The notes under the pieces were generated by a model that was given only the letters and a program-made list of their open reading frames with translations, made no database searches and was not told the origin of the DNA. A DNA stretch of 64,000 nucleotides, taken from assembly GCF_014290175.1 (NCBI RefSeq), contig NZ_JACOOR010000008.1, positions 62,001-126,000 of the forward strand. Direction: 5' to 3'. This document shows positions 1-8,156 of this stretch, piece after piece; positions within the stretch are counted from its first letter, which is position 1; the number at the start of each line of letters is the position of its first letter. The DNA comes from Anaerosacchariphilus hominis. Its GTDB lineage: Bacteria > Bacillota > Clostridia > Lachnospirales > Lachnospiraceae. The translations under genes were made by a program, and so were the position numbers.

Positions 1-1
1 C

Positions 2-994
2 GAACATGCCATCAATGTCATTCGGCGTATGTTGCATGTGTCTGGGATGGTGCTGGATGATGCGAGTCCAAGCGTTCTGGGACATTTAAGTAAAAATATC
101 CGTATTGCTGTACTGAAGACACCTCTTGTTGATGAGGATGTCGGGGTGGCAGCCTCGATCCGAATTGTGAATCCCCAGAGCATGAAGAAACAGGACTTTA
201 TAAAGGGAGGAACGGCAACCAGTCAGATGCTGGATTTTTTATCGGAGTGCATCCGGTATGGAATCTCTGTGTGTGTGGCGGGAGCCACAAGCTCCGGAAA
301 AACCACACTGTTAGGCTGGCTTCTGACCACAATTCCGGACGGTAAGCGTATTTACAGTATTGAGAATGGTTCAAGGGAGCTGGCGCTGGTACGCAGAAAG
401 GATGGGAGGGTAGTCAATTCCGTGATTCATACCTTGACCCGTGACAGCGAGAATGAGAGGCAGAGAGTAGATCAGATTGCACTCCTTGATATGGCGCTAC
501 GCTTTAATCCGGACATTATTGTGGTAGGAGAAATGCGTGGACCAGAAGCGAATGCGGCACAGGAGGCTGCCAGAACCGGTGTTGCGGTTGTGACAACCAT
601 CCATTCCATGAGTTGTGAGGCAACTTACCGCCGCATGGTTTCCCTGTGTAAACGTGCTGTGGATATGAGTGATGAGACTTTGATGGGATTTGTAACGGAA
701 GCCTATCCGATCATCGCTTTCTGCAAACAGCTGGAAAACAAGGAACGCCGTTTAATGGAAATCATGGAGTGTGAGATTCTGGCAGATGGAACCAGACGAT
801 ACCGTCCACTGTTTCAATATCAGATTACGGAAAACAGGGTGGAGGATGGAAAGTTTGTAATTGTGGGGCACCATAGACAAATTAACCCAATCTCGGACAG
901 TCTGGCAAGACGGCTGATGGAGAATGGAATGCCGCAGGAAACGCTGGCAGGACTTTTGAATGTAAAAAAGGATAGAGAGGAGGAGAATGAATGA
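2..994 (+). CDS. CpaF/TadA-family secretion ATPase (5' end cut by window)
   Basis: Hexameric secretion ATPase of the VirB11/CpaF family, cytoplasmic, expected to power pilus or channel assembly. The frame is open from base 2, so the N-terminus lies outside the window; the ATG at 29 is internal. Counting from base 2, a Walker A motif GATSSGKTT is near residue 94, Walker B IIVVGEMRG near 174 and a His-box TTIHS near 197, all as in TadA/CpaF. The stop overlaps the start of the next gene (ATGA), indicating translational coupling with the TadB-like gene. Family is sure; whether it serves a Tad pilus or the conjugation channel is inferred. Confidence 0.92.
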   Translation, partial: EHAINVIRRMLHVSGMVLDDASPSVLGHLSKNIRIAVLKTPLVDEDVGVAASIRIVNPQSMKKQDFIKGGTATSQMLDFLSECIRYGISVCVAGATSSGKTTLLGWLLTTIPDGKRIYSIENGSRELALVRRKDGRVVNSVIHTLTRDSENERQRVDQIALLDMALRFNPDIIVVGEMRGPEANAAQEAARTGVAVVTTIHSMSCEATYRRMVSLCKRAVDMSDETLMGFVTEAYPIIAFCKQLENKERRLMEIMECEILADGTRRYRPLFQYQITENRVEDGKFVIVGHHRQINPISDSLARRLMENGMPQETLAGLLNVKKDREEENE

Positions 995-1920
995 CGGCGA
1001 TTCAGCTATTGGCGTGTGTGGGAATGATCGTGGGTGTATTTTTACTGCTGGGAATGAAGCCAGTGGAGTTTACGGACAGCCTGTTTGGATTTCTATTGAA
1101 TCCAAAACGAAGTCTGCGGGAAGACATCAGGGAATCATCAGGAAGAAAAAAATCAGGGATTTTGCGCAGGGAACTGGAGGAAGCACAGAACATCCTTCAA
1201 ATGACGGGCAGGGGGAACCGGTTTTCCATCATCTGCGCAGTTGCTCTGGCACTGTTTTGCGCTGGGGGATCCATTGCTATTTTGTTGGGGAATTTTTTCC
1301 TGGCTCCGGTGATGGCAGTGGGTTTTTTATTTCTACCATTCTGGTATGTGAAACTGACTGCCAATCATTATAAAAGGGATGTGTCTGCAGAACTGGAAAC
1401 GGCGCTTTCGGTCATTACCACAGCATATCTGAGGACAGAAGATATTGTGACGGCGGTGGAGGAGAATATAGCATATTTAAATCCTCCAGTGTCCAGAGTA
1501 TTTCAGGATTTTCTCATCCAGATTAAAATGGTAAATCCGGATGTTCAGGCCTCCCTTCGGATTTTGCGGGGAAGGATTGATAATGAGGTGTTTCGGGAGT
1601 GGTGCGATGCAGTTAGTGACTGCCAGCATGACCGGAGCTTAAAGACTACACTGCCGCCCATCGTATCAAAGCTGTCAGATATGCGGAATGTGAACGCAGA
1701 ACTGGAATACATGATCGCAGAACCAAGAAAAGAGTTTATGATCATGGTTGTGTTTGTAGTAGGCAATATTCCTCTTATGTATCTACTGAATCAGGACTGG
1801 TATGATGTACTGATGCATACGGTACTGGGACAGTGTATTCTGGCTGCCACTGCGGCGGCTATTTTTATATCCGCTGGCTTTGTAGTGAAACTGACCCGTC
1901 CCATTGAATACAGGAGGTAG
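991..1920 (+). CDS. TadB-like type II secretion F-domain membrane protein
   Basis: Inner-membrane platform protein of 309 residues. It has an N-terminal membrane helix (about residues 1-20), a second hydrophobic block near 70-115, a soluble central domain, and two C-terminal helices (about 250-300), the layout of TadB/GspF-type proteins. It starts at an ATG overlapping the ATPase stop, after a GAGGAGG site. It follows the CpaF-type ATPase and precedes a second F-domain protein, the order seen in Tad loci. Probably forms the membrane base on which the ATPase acts. Exact family assignment is from context and topology. Confidence 0.75.
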   Translation: MTAIQLLACVGMIVGVFLLLGMKPVEFTDSLFGFLLNPKRSLREDIRESSGRKKSGILRRELEEAQNILQMTGRGNRFSIICAVALALFCAGGSIAILLGNFFLAPVMAVGFLFLPFWYVKLTANHYKRDVSAELETALSVITTAYLRTEDIVTAVEENIAYLNPPVSRVFQDFLIQIKMVNPDVQASLRILRGRIDNEVFREWCDAVSDCQHDRSLKTTLPPIVSKLSDMRNVNAELEYMIAEPRKEFMIMVVFVVGNIPLMYLLNQDWYDVLMHTVLGQCILAATAAAIFISAGFVVKLTRPIEYRR

Positions 1921-1922
1921 CT

Positions 1923-2795
1923 ATGGAAGGCTTGTTATTTTTATTCGGGCTGTTTTTAGCTCTGGGACTTTTCTTTTTAACTGCGTCTGTTCTAAAGTTA
2001 CCTACCATGGGTGCGGCGAAGGCCATGCTGGGTACGGTAAAACAGGAGCGGAAAGCGGCAAAGACATTGGAGACTTATTTTATGATCCTAGCAGTGCGAC
2101 TGTCTGGTTTCATCCGGATGGATGCATATAAGAGAAGCAGGATGCAGAATGTGTTAAAAGCCAGTGGAATGAATATGACCCCGGAAGTGTATCAGGCGTA
2201 TGCTCTGGTAAAATCAGGCGCAGTACTTTTGGGGGCGATTCCCTGCATGTTCCTTTTTCCGCTACTGGTTCCTGTCGTGGTTGTGCTGGCATTACTTCTT
2301 TACTTTAAGGAAAATCAGAAAGCGGATGAAACCTTAAAGGCAAAGCGGGAAGAGATAGAGGGGGATCTTCCGAGAATGGTGGCGACTATGGAACAGGAAC
2401 TGAAAGCAAGCCGTAATGTGATCGGTATGTTGGAGCGGTTCAAGGGGAATGCGGGACCAGCGCTGACTGGAGAGTTAGATATTCTTCTGGCGGATATGCG
2501 TTCCTCCAATTATGAAGCGGCGCTGACACGATTTGAGGCAAGACTGAACTCGCCCATGCTGTCCGATGTGGTACGTGGATTGATTGGTGTCCTTCGAGGG
2601 GATGACAGCACAGTGTATTTTCAGATGCTGGCTCATGATTTTAAGCAGATCGAACTGCAGAGATTAAAAGCACAGGCACAGAAAATCCCTCCCAAGATCC
2701 GTGTTTTTTCCTTTGTCATGCTGGTATGTTTTCTGCTGACTTATTTGGCGATTATCTGCTATGTGGCATTGGAGAGCCTTGGAGGAATGTTTTAG
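1923..2795 (+). CDS. TadC-like type II secretion F-domain membrane protein
   Basis: Second platform protein, 290 residues, partner of the upstream TadB-like protein. It begins with a hydrophobic helix, has a paired hydrophobic block near residues 95-125, a charged cytoplasmic part resembling a GspF helical bundle (about 140-260), and a final membrane helix. It begins two bases after the TadB-like stop with an AGGAGG site in the end of that gene. The ATPase-TadB-TadC order argues for a Tad-type assembly platform recruited by the mobile element. Confidence 0.72.
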   Translation: MEGLLFLFGLFLALGLFFLTASVLKLPTMGAAKAMLGTVKQERKAAKTLETYFMILAVRLSGFIRMDAYKRSRMQNVLKASGMNMTPEVYQAYALVKSGAVLLGAIPCMFLFPLLVPVVVVLALLLYFKENQKADETLKAKREEIEGDLPRMVATMEQELKASRNVIGMLERFKGNAGPALTGELDILLADMRSSNYEAALTRFEARLNSPMLSDVVRGLIGVLRGDDSTVYFQMLAHDFKQIELQRLKAQAQKIPPKIRVFSFVMLVCFLLTYLAIICYVALESLGGMF

Positions 2796-2812
2796 ACAGG
2801 AAGGAGGAGAGG

Positions 2813-3223
2813 ATGAGGAGTCATCGTTTATGGAGAGCGCTGTCAGAAAGACGGGGCGAAGGATATGTGGATGTGATTGTGCTGGTTTTGTGTGCGGTCA
2901 TGGTGCTTGCCCTTGCCATGCGTGTGCTTCCGGTTTTTATTCAGAAACAGCAGCTGGATACCTTCGCTACAGAACTGGTGCGTGAAGCAGAGGTAAGCGG
3001 GCGCGTAGGTGCAGAGACAAGCCGCCGTGCCGCTGTGCTGTCGGAAAAAACAGGGCTTCATCCGGACATTTTATGGTCCAGTCATGGAAGAATCCAGTTA
3101 AATGAAGAGGTTACCGTTATCCTGACGATGGATACAAATATCGGTCTGTTTGGCGAGTTTGCTTCTTTTCCGGTTACGCTTCGCGCACAGGCAGCTGGAA
3201 AATCAGAAGTTTACTGGAAATGA
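2813..3223 (+). CDS. DUF4320-family pseudopilin-like protein
   Basis: Small protein of 136 residues with a basic N-terminus, then one hydrophobic helix (about 15-40) containing GEGYVDVIVLVLCAVM, and a short beta-rich C-terminal domain, the TadE-like or DUF4320 plan. The start is the ATG just after GGAGGAGAGG. It sits directly behind the platform genes, so it is likely a minor pilin or envelope component of the same apparatus. The DUF4320 match is by recall of sequence character. Confidence 0.65.
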   Translation: MRSHRLWRALSERRGEGYVDVIVLVLCAVMVLALAMRVLPVFIQKQQLDTFATELVREAEVSGRVGAETSRRAAVLSEKTGLHPDILWSSHGRIQLNEEVTVILTMDTNIGLFGEFASFPVTLRAQAAGKSEVYWK

Positions 3224-3245
3224 GGTGGAGGGATTGCGGAAACGG

Positions 3246-3791
3246 ATGAAAGAGATACTGAGAGACAGGCGAGCCTCCTCATTTCCCATGACCATTGGGA
3301 TTGTTCTTTCGCTGATTATTCTGATGTGTGGGATTAGTGAGTATTTCCGGCTTCAAGTCATTGCGGCAGGTGTGCGGGAAGCCGTGGAGGATGCTGTCAT
3401 TTCCACAGTCAATGATAATTATGCAGGTGTGTATCATGGAGTCAGGGAGGGATATTCTGGCAGCTATGTTCCCTTTGGAGAGGGAAGCTGGGAAGAAGAT
3501 CTGAATGAAGGGGACATTTATGATTATCTGGATGAAACCATAGGGACCCAATTGTCTGGCGGCAGACATGTAAAGTATGCGGATACTGGAACTGCAATGG
3601 AGTTTGCCATAGATAGCCTGCAAGTGACGCTTCGGAATGCACCTCTGGCCCCATCGGATCCAGCCCATGCGCAGCGGTTTGAGGCAGATGCCATTGTTAG
3701 ACTGGAGGTTCCAGTTCGGTTTGGCGGCCGGATTCTTCCATCCATGTGGATCACATTGAAGGTACAGGCTGGATATACAGAGGTGTTCTAG
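3246..3791 (+). CDS. TadE/TadG-like pilin candidate
   Basis: 181-residue single-pass protein. After a basic stretch it has a hydrophobic helix (about residues 14-35, PMTIGIVLSLIILMCGISEY) followed by a periplasm- or surface-facing beta-rich domain. The ATG at 3246 was chosen; an in-frame TTG at 3234 and GTG at 3225 also follow the GGAGGG site and cannot be excluded. It follows the DUF4320 gene without a gap and probably supplies another pilin-like subunit. Confidence 0.6.
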   Translation: MKEILRDRRASSFPMTIGIVLSLIILMCGISEYFRLQVIAAGVREAVEDAVISTVNDNYAGVYHGVREGYSGSYVPFGEGSWEEDLNEGDIYDYLDETIGTQLSGGRHVKYADTGTAMEFAIDSLQVTLRNAPLAPSDPAHAQRFEADAIVRLEVPVRFGGRILPSMWITLKVQAGYTEVF

Positions 3792-3872
3792 GGAATGACC
3801 TGGACTTTGAGAGGATTGTATAGTATGTTGTGCATAACAAAACAGAAAACAGGATAAAGGAGGAGCAGAATC

Positions 3873-4481
3873 ATGAAACTGACAGAGAAGATGAAAAAGA
3901 ATCTGGCAATTTTGGGCGGCGTGCTCATAGGAATCGGCCTGATCGCTGCCATTGGAATGCAGTTTGGTCCGAAACCGTCCGGTGAAGATGTTCTGCCAGG
4001 AACAGGGGAGACGGAAACAGAATTGATTGTAGATCCTGGAGATTTTGAAAAGAAGGAAGAGGAAAGTAAAGTAGTATCCAGAGAAGAAGAGAGCCTTGTG
4101 ATTCATCCAGGAATCGGAGAAAATCAGGAAACAGACACTCAGGCGGTGGACAGCCGGTCGCCACAGACTGATCAGACAACGCAGAGTATCCAACCAAAAC
4201 CAGCTAAACCAGAACCGCCAAGCAAGGAGATCCTGACAGATCCAACACAAAAACCAGATGGTACAAAGCAGGATACCCCTCCGGTTCCCGTGGATCATGA
4301 AGCGGTAGAAAAACCGTCCGAACCGGTAGCAGATCCGGAACAGCCGCAGGCAGGAGATACTTCCGGGAACCAGATCTATGTTCCAGGATTCGGCTGGGTA
4401 GAAAACCATGGAGGAGGAGGCTCTGGAACTGCAGCAGAAGATATGTATGAAAACGGGAATAAGATTGGCATTATGGATTAA
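3873..4481 (+). CDS. Membrane-anchored proline/acidic-rich protein (DUF6550-like)
   Basis: 202 residues: short basic N-terminus, one membrane helix (about 10-30), then a low-complexity extracellular stretch rich in Pro, Glu, Asp, Gln and Thr, ending in a small conserved Gly/Trp motif (YVPGFGWVENHGGGG). It has the look of a cell-wall-spanning stalk protein and of the DUF6550 proteins found in clostridial ICEs. A strong hairpin terminator follows at 4497, so it closes the first transcription block. Confidence 0.65.
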   Translation: MKLTEKMKKNLAILGGVLIGIGLIAAIGMQFGPKPSGEDVLPGTGETETELIVDPGDFEKKEEESKVVSREEESLVIHPGIGENQETDTQAVDSRSPQTDQTTQSIQPKPAKPEPPSKEILTDPTQKPDGTKQDTPPVPVDHEAVEKPSEPVADPEQPQAGDTSGNQIYVPGFGWVENHGGGGSGTAAEDMYENGNKIGIMD

Positions 4482-4496
4482 GACAGAAAGAAGAAG

Positions 4497-4520
4497 CACC
4501 ACATCAATGTGGTGTTTTTT
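4497..4520 (+). terminator. Intrinsic terminator, partial attenuator in the transfer operon
   Basis: Perfect inverted repeat CACCACA-TCAA-TGTGGTG followed directly by TTTTTT. It lies between the stalk-like gene and the secreted-protein gene, which share orientation, so it may lower expression of the genes beyond it. Confidence 0.85.
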
Positions 4521-4577
4521 CTTTTCCCAGATACCAGGGAAGGAAACAAGGCTTCCTGTGGTTGGAAAGGAGGATAC

Positions 4578-6281
4578 TTGAAACAGAAGAAATGTGTGTT
4601 TTTCATAGTCTCAATCGTACTGTCTTTGATACTCTCCATCCAGGTTTATGCAGTAGGGGACGGAAATCTTGATGGGGGCGGCGGAAGTATGGGACAGGGG
4701 ACCAGTCAGAATTCCTGGTCACCGGGAAATGAAGGGGTGCGGGTTACTGTCATTCGGGCAGAGAGCCATGATCCGGTAACAAGACCGATTGACTTAACAA
4801 ACAAGCATCCGAATATTGCCTACTCCTTTGGGAAAGTCAGTAAAATGTCTTATACCAGAGGAAGTGCTTTGATGATTGATACCAATCCATATGAGTATGT
4901 AAATCCGGCACAGTCTCTACCCAGAATCATCAGCTCGAAAAGCTTGGGGCAAGCCAATATTGAGCAGATCAAAAGCTATTTTACAGATGAACAGGTGGTG
5001 CGCAGCATTGCCGGACTAACCGGAATGGACTTTGATACACTGGTGGGAGGAGAGTACCGGCTTTTATTGGAGCCAATCAGTTTTCTAAAATTTCAGGGAA
5101 CTCTGATTGCGGTCACGGCAACAGAGGCAGCACTCTATGATGAGATGTTAAGCGGAGGGCTTCGAGCTGTTCTTCCAACCGTGGCATTTCAGAACCTGCC
5201 GCTGTCCATGTTTTTGGAAACACCGGATCTGGGATATCCGGCCTGGGGAGGTCCGACATCGGGAGTCCGTTCCAACAGTGAAATAAAGAGTTCCTTGGGT
5301 CTTGGTATTGTACGGTTCCGGGATGTGCCTCCAGAAGAACCGGAAATCACGACCTATGATTATGAATATCGGACGAATACGGAAGTGATTACGGCAGTAG
5401 AGGTAAGCGGCGGGCAGAGTGATCCGGATCATCCGGTATCCGTAACATTTTCTGTAGGAGGAAGAAGCTATGAGGTAGGGGAGGTATATTATCCATCCGG
5501 CGACAGCCAGTTGGCTTGGATCCGTTGGACAACACCGGAAGAACCCCAGGCCATGACGATGACCGTCCGTGTGCGAGGTGGAGGAGGAACCAGTAAAGGG
5601 ACTCTTCATATCAATGTCGTGGATCTGGATGAAAATCCACCGCCAGATCCCAATGCGGATGACCGGAATGACGGATTTACAAGGCCTGTGATTCCTTCTA
5701 ATGCAGAAGTAACCTCCGCATCCTGGAGCGTGTGGAGACCATGGTGGCAGGAACATTGGGTATGGCACAGCGGAGATGAGGATGATGACGGGTACTGGTG
5801 TGACCATGGCTGGTGGGAGTTTGACCTGGATCGATACTCCGCAAGCCTGACTGCAGATATGAGAATTACAACCGATGAAAAGTCTCCTACCGCTACGGGA
5901 AGGACGATGAAATCCGGTTATGGATTCCAAGAGAAGGTAACGACACATGTCAGCACCAATCAGAGTTCTGCAGTGACATCTGCGCAGAATGCGGTGACTT
6001 ATTTTCCGGAATTTCAGTATGAGAGGTTTTGGAGGCTTTTGGAACGGATGAATGGCGGCTATGATATGACCCATGAGTTTAAGAAAAATGGTTACAGTAC
6101 CTATGAGAGGAGAACGCATTTTACACCAATTTGGTATCCGGATGGAAGTTATACGCCATATACTTGGCTGCTGGATTGCTGGACACCGGCTGGAATGCTC
6201 TCCATGAATCTGAATGATTCTATTATCATTGATGGGAACTTGTGGAGTGACTGGCATATCGCACCACAGAAACCAGAGTAG
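4578..6281 (+). CDS. Secreted surface protein of the conjugation region, function unknown
   Basis: 567 residues from a TTG at 4578 that follows AAGGAGGATAC; upstream in-frame codons lie inside the terminator hairpin and are not used. It has a clear signal peptide (basic KQKK, hydrophobic core, cleavage after VYA near residue 24). The mature part starts with a Gly-rich linker and contains an Ig-like beta segment near residues 255-355, an acidic DENPPPDPNADD linker and a Trp-rich C-terminal domain. No membrane anchor or sorting signal is evident. Its place among channel genes suggests an extracellular transfer component or adhesin; I do not recognise the family. Confidence 0.7.
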   Translation: MKQKKCVFFIVSIVLSLILSIQVYAVGDGNLDGGGGSMGQGTSQNSWSPGNEGVRVTVIRAESHDPVTRPIDLTNKHPNIAYSFGKVSKMSYTRGSALMIDTNPYEYVNPAQSLPRIISSKSLGQANIEQIKSYFTDEQVVRSIAGLTGMDFDTLVGGEYRLLLEPISFLKFQGTLIAVTATEAALYDEMLSGGLRAVLPTVAFQNLPLSMFLETPDLGYPAWGGPTSGVRSNSEIKSSLGLGIVRFRDVPPEEPEITTYDYEYRTNTEVITAVEVSGGQSDPDHPVSVTFSVGGRSYEVGEVYYPSGDSQLAWIRWTTPEEPQAMTMTVRVRGGGGTSKGTLHINVVDLDENPPPDPNADDRNDGFTRPVIPSNAEVTSASWSVWRPWWQEHWVWHSGDEDDDGYWCDHGWWEFDLDRYSASLTADMRITTDEKSPTATGRTMKSGYGFQEKVTTHVSTNQSSAVTSAQNAVTYFPEFQYERFWRLLERMNGGYDMTHEFKKNGYSTYERRTHFTPIWYPDGSYTPYTWLLDCWTPAGMLSMNLNDSIIIDGNLWSDWHIAPQKPE

Positions 6282-6289
6282 GAGGAAGT

Positions 6290-6760
6290 ATGTCATATCA
6301 ACAGACGGAGAAACCAAGGGGATTTTTGTATCATTACACAACCCGTGACCATTTGGAAGATATTCTGAGGGATGGCAGGATACGAAGGATGGGTGATAAG
6401 GAATGCTGGTTTTGTACATCTTTAGAGGATACACTGGAATTAATGCAAAAGACGGTGATGATGGAAGGGAAGCCTTACTATGGAGTTGGAGGAGTATTAA
6501 GGTATTATCCTGTATTTGTTCCGGAATCCTATGTGATTTTGAGATTGCAGCCACGTTTTCAAAATGGGGAATGGGTTCGGTGGAATCAGGAACTTCCACT
6601 AGATGCACCTACTTCTTTGCAGGAGGAGGCAAAGCGGTTTAGCAGTTTAAAAGTTGGCTTTCGGGGAGATCTAAAGTTTCAGGAACATCCGGATATTATC
6701 GAATTGGCTCCTCTTCTTGAAAGACAGCAAAGAATGGGGCTGAAACTCACACAATCTTAG
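6290..6760 (+). CDS. Small protein with an ADP-ribosyltransferase-like N-terminus
   Basis: 156 residues, starting at ATG after GGAGGAAGT. The N-terminus reads FLYHYTTRDHLEDILRDGRI, resembling the His-Tyr-Thr opening of DarT/ART-fold and RNA 2'-phosphotransferase-like proteins, in which this segment forms part of the NAD+ pocket. No clear catalytic glutamate motif could be placed in the rest. It lies inside the transfer operon, nine bases after the secreted protein. The fold assignment is tentative. Confidence 0.6.
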   Translation: MSYQQTEKPRGFLYHYTTRDHLEDILRDGRIRRMGDKECWFCTSLEDTLELMQKTVMMEGKPYYGVGGVLRYYPVFVPESYVILRLQPRFQNGEWVRWNQELPLDAPTSLQEEAKRFSSLKVGFRGDLKFQEHPDIIELAPLLERQQRMGLKLTQS

Positions 6761-6776
6761 TAGAAAGGAAAAATAA

Positions 6777-7109
6777 ATGAGAACAAAGAAAATTTCAGCA
6801 GTTATGTGCATGGTATTCGTACTGGTAGTTTTGTTCTGCGTTCCGGTATATGCATCGGGCGATGTAGCCGGTGCGATTGAGGGAACTTGGCAGACGGCAT
6901 CCCAACAGATTAAAACAGTTGTCGATCATGTTGTATTTCCCGCTATAGATTTGATCCTTGCCGTGTTCTTTTTTGGAAAACTGGGAACGGCATACTTTGA
7001 TTATCGGAAGCACGGACAGTTTGAATGGGCAGCACCTGCAATTCTGTTTGCCTGTCTGGTATTTACCCTAACTGCACCGCTTTATATCTGGCAGATTCTT
7101 GGAATTTAG
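6777..7109 (+). CDS. DUF3852-family protein, VirB2-like channel subunit candidate
   Basis: 110 residues with an N-terminal signal or first helix (about 5-26, ending VYASG), then a short amphipathic part and two further hydrophobic helices (about 50-70 and 85-105). This small multi-helix plan matches DUF3852 proteins encoded just before TrbL/VirB6-like genes in clostridial ICEs and is like VirB2 pilins. It starts at ATG after AGAAAGGAAA. Confidence 0.7.
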   Translation: MRTKKISAVMCMVFVLVVLFCVPVYASGDVAGAIEGTWQTASQQIKTVVDHVVFPAIDLILAVFFFGKLGTAYFDYRKHGQFEWAAPAILFACLVFTLTAPLYIWQILGI

Positions 7110-7119
7110 GAGGTATATC

Positions 7120-8139
7120 ATGGGATGTTGGGGAATTACTGCGTTTGAGTCCGATGCTGGACTGGATGCCATCAGTCTCATACGGAAACATCTTCCGGAA
7201 CAAGGGGATGTAGAACTCCGGCAGATGCTTGCCTGGCTGAAGGCAGATTCTTGGAATGCCCCTCCGGAAGTGTCAGAAGGGGTGTCTCATACAAGCCCAA
7301 TGGCAGTGGCAGAACTAATTGTAAAATTCCAGGAGAAGGATTTTTCTGCACTGGATGGAATCAGGGGGGATAAGAAGTTTTCCTCCCTGTCTTCTTTTAC
7401 AGCATCGAAAGAATCCCTTCAGTGGGTAAGGGAATATCTGTCGGAAACTCTTTTTTACAGCCGTAAATGTGCAAAAGAGCAGGAGAAGTCGGGAGTTTTG
7501 TGGTGCGGCTGGTTTCAGGAACGGGATTGGAAGCACTGGCAGGCGCATATGGAAAAACTGATTGGAAGGATGGATGAACTGCTTACAAGAGAGGGAGAAA
7601 CAGTTGCATTATGGACAGGAAGCGTTTGCCAGAAGGTGGAACCGGGAAAAATGGCAGGAAAGAAAGAAGGGGAAGAACGTGAGAACCCACATAGGTCGGA
7701 GGAGGAAAGCATGACATTTTTTGAAAGGGAACTAAAAAAAATGTTTGGAACGGGAGCGAGCTTTTCAGAACCAAGGTTTGTTGGGAATTGTTGTTATGGA
7801 AGGCTGACGGATCAGATCCGTGTCAAAATCAACTTTCAGACAGGCATGGTTGCGGATCATTATGACCGATTGAAAGTGACCCTTTTGAATCGGAATGAAG
7901 GAATGATCGACAGCATGGTTGTGAAATTTAGAGATGTGTGGGGCCTGAAAAACACGACGAACCCTAATTTTCGTGATGGGGTAAATCCCCACATTTGGTC
8001 CTATGGAAAAGAGACCAGCTGGTATGTATATCAGCCCGGGAAAGAAGATTATAAAGTACTCAGCGAGGCGATAAAGACTTATTTGGAAGTGTTTCAAGAA
8101 CCGGAGGAAGCTATGCAAATGGGACAGAAGATGTGTTAA
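7120..8139 (+). CDS. DUF4259 domain fused to a conserved ICE protein
   Basis: 339 residues from the ATG at 7120 (AGGAGG seven bases upstream). Residues 1 to about 160 are a DUF4259-type domain opening MGCWGITAFESDAGLD, clearly related to the opening of the 2232-residue polyimmunity protein (MGAWGIKALERDEGLD). A Glu/Lys-rich linker leads to Met198 (base 7711), preceded in frame by GGAGGAGG, where a second domain starts (MTFFERELKKMFG) that resembles stand-alone proteins of Tn1549-like ICEs. It therefore looks like two genes joined in frame with the old ribosome-binding site kept; a separate short product from 7711 is possible. Confidence 0.75.
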   Translation: MGCWGITAFESDAGLDAISLIRKHLPEQGDVELRQMLAWLKADSWNAPPEVSEGVSHTSPMAVAELIVKFQEKDFSALDGIRGDKKFSSLSSFTASKESLQWVREYLSETLFYSRKCAKEQEKSGVLWCGWFQERDWKHWQAHMEKLIGRMDELLTREGETVALWTGSVCQKVEPGKMAGKKEGEERENPHRSEEESMTFFERELKKMFGTGASFSEPRFVGNCCYGRLTDQIRVKINFQTGMVADHYDRLKVTLLNRNEGMIDSMVVKFRDVWGLKNTTNPNFRDGVNPHIWSYGKETSWYVYQPGKEDYKVLSEAIKTYLEVFQEPEEAMQMGQKMC

Positions 8140-8156
8140 GGGGAGGTGGTTAAAAC

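Noticed and set aside
3279..4502. Minus-strand open frame of about 400 codons
   Set aside because: Its translation is low-complexity, Cys/Phe/Ile-rich, and it crosses two plus-strand genes and a terminator.
5148..6608. Minus-strand open frame across the secreted protein gene
   Set aside because: No start signal and no recognisable protein; the plus strand has a signal peptide and good ribosome-binding site.
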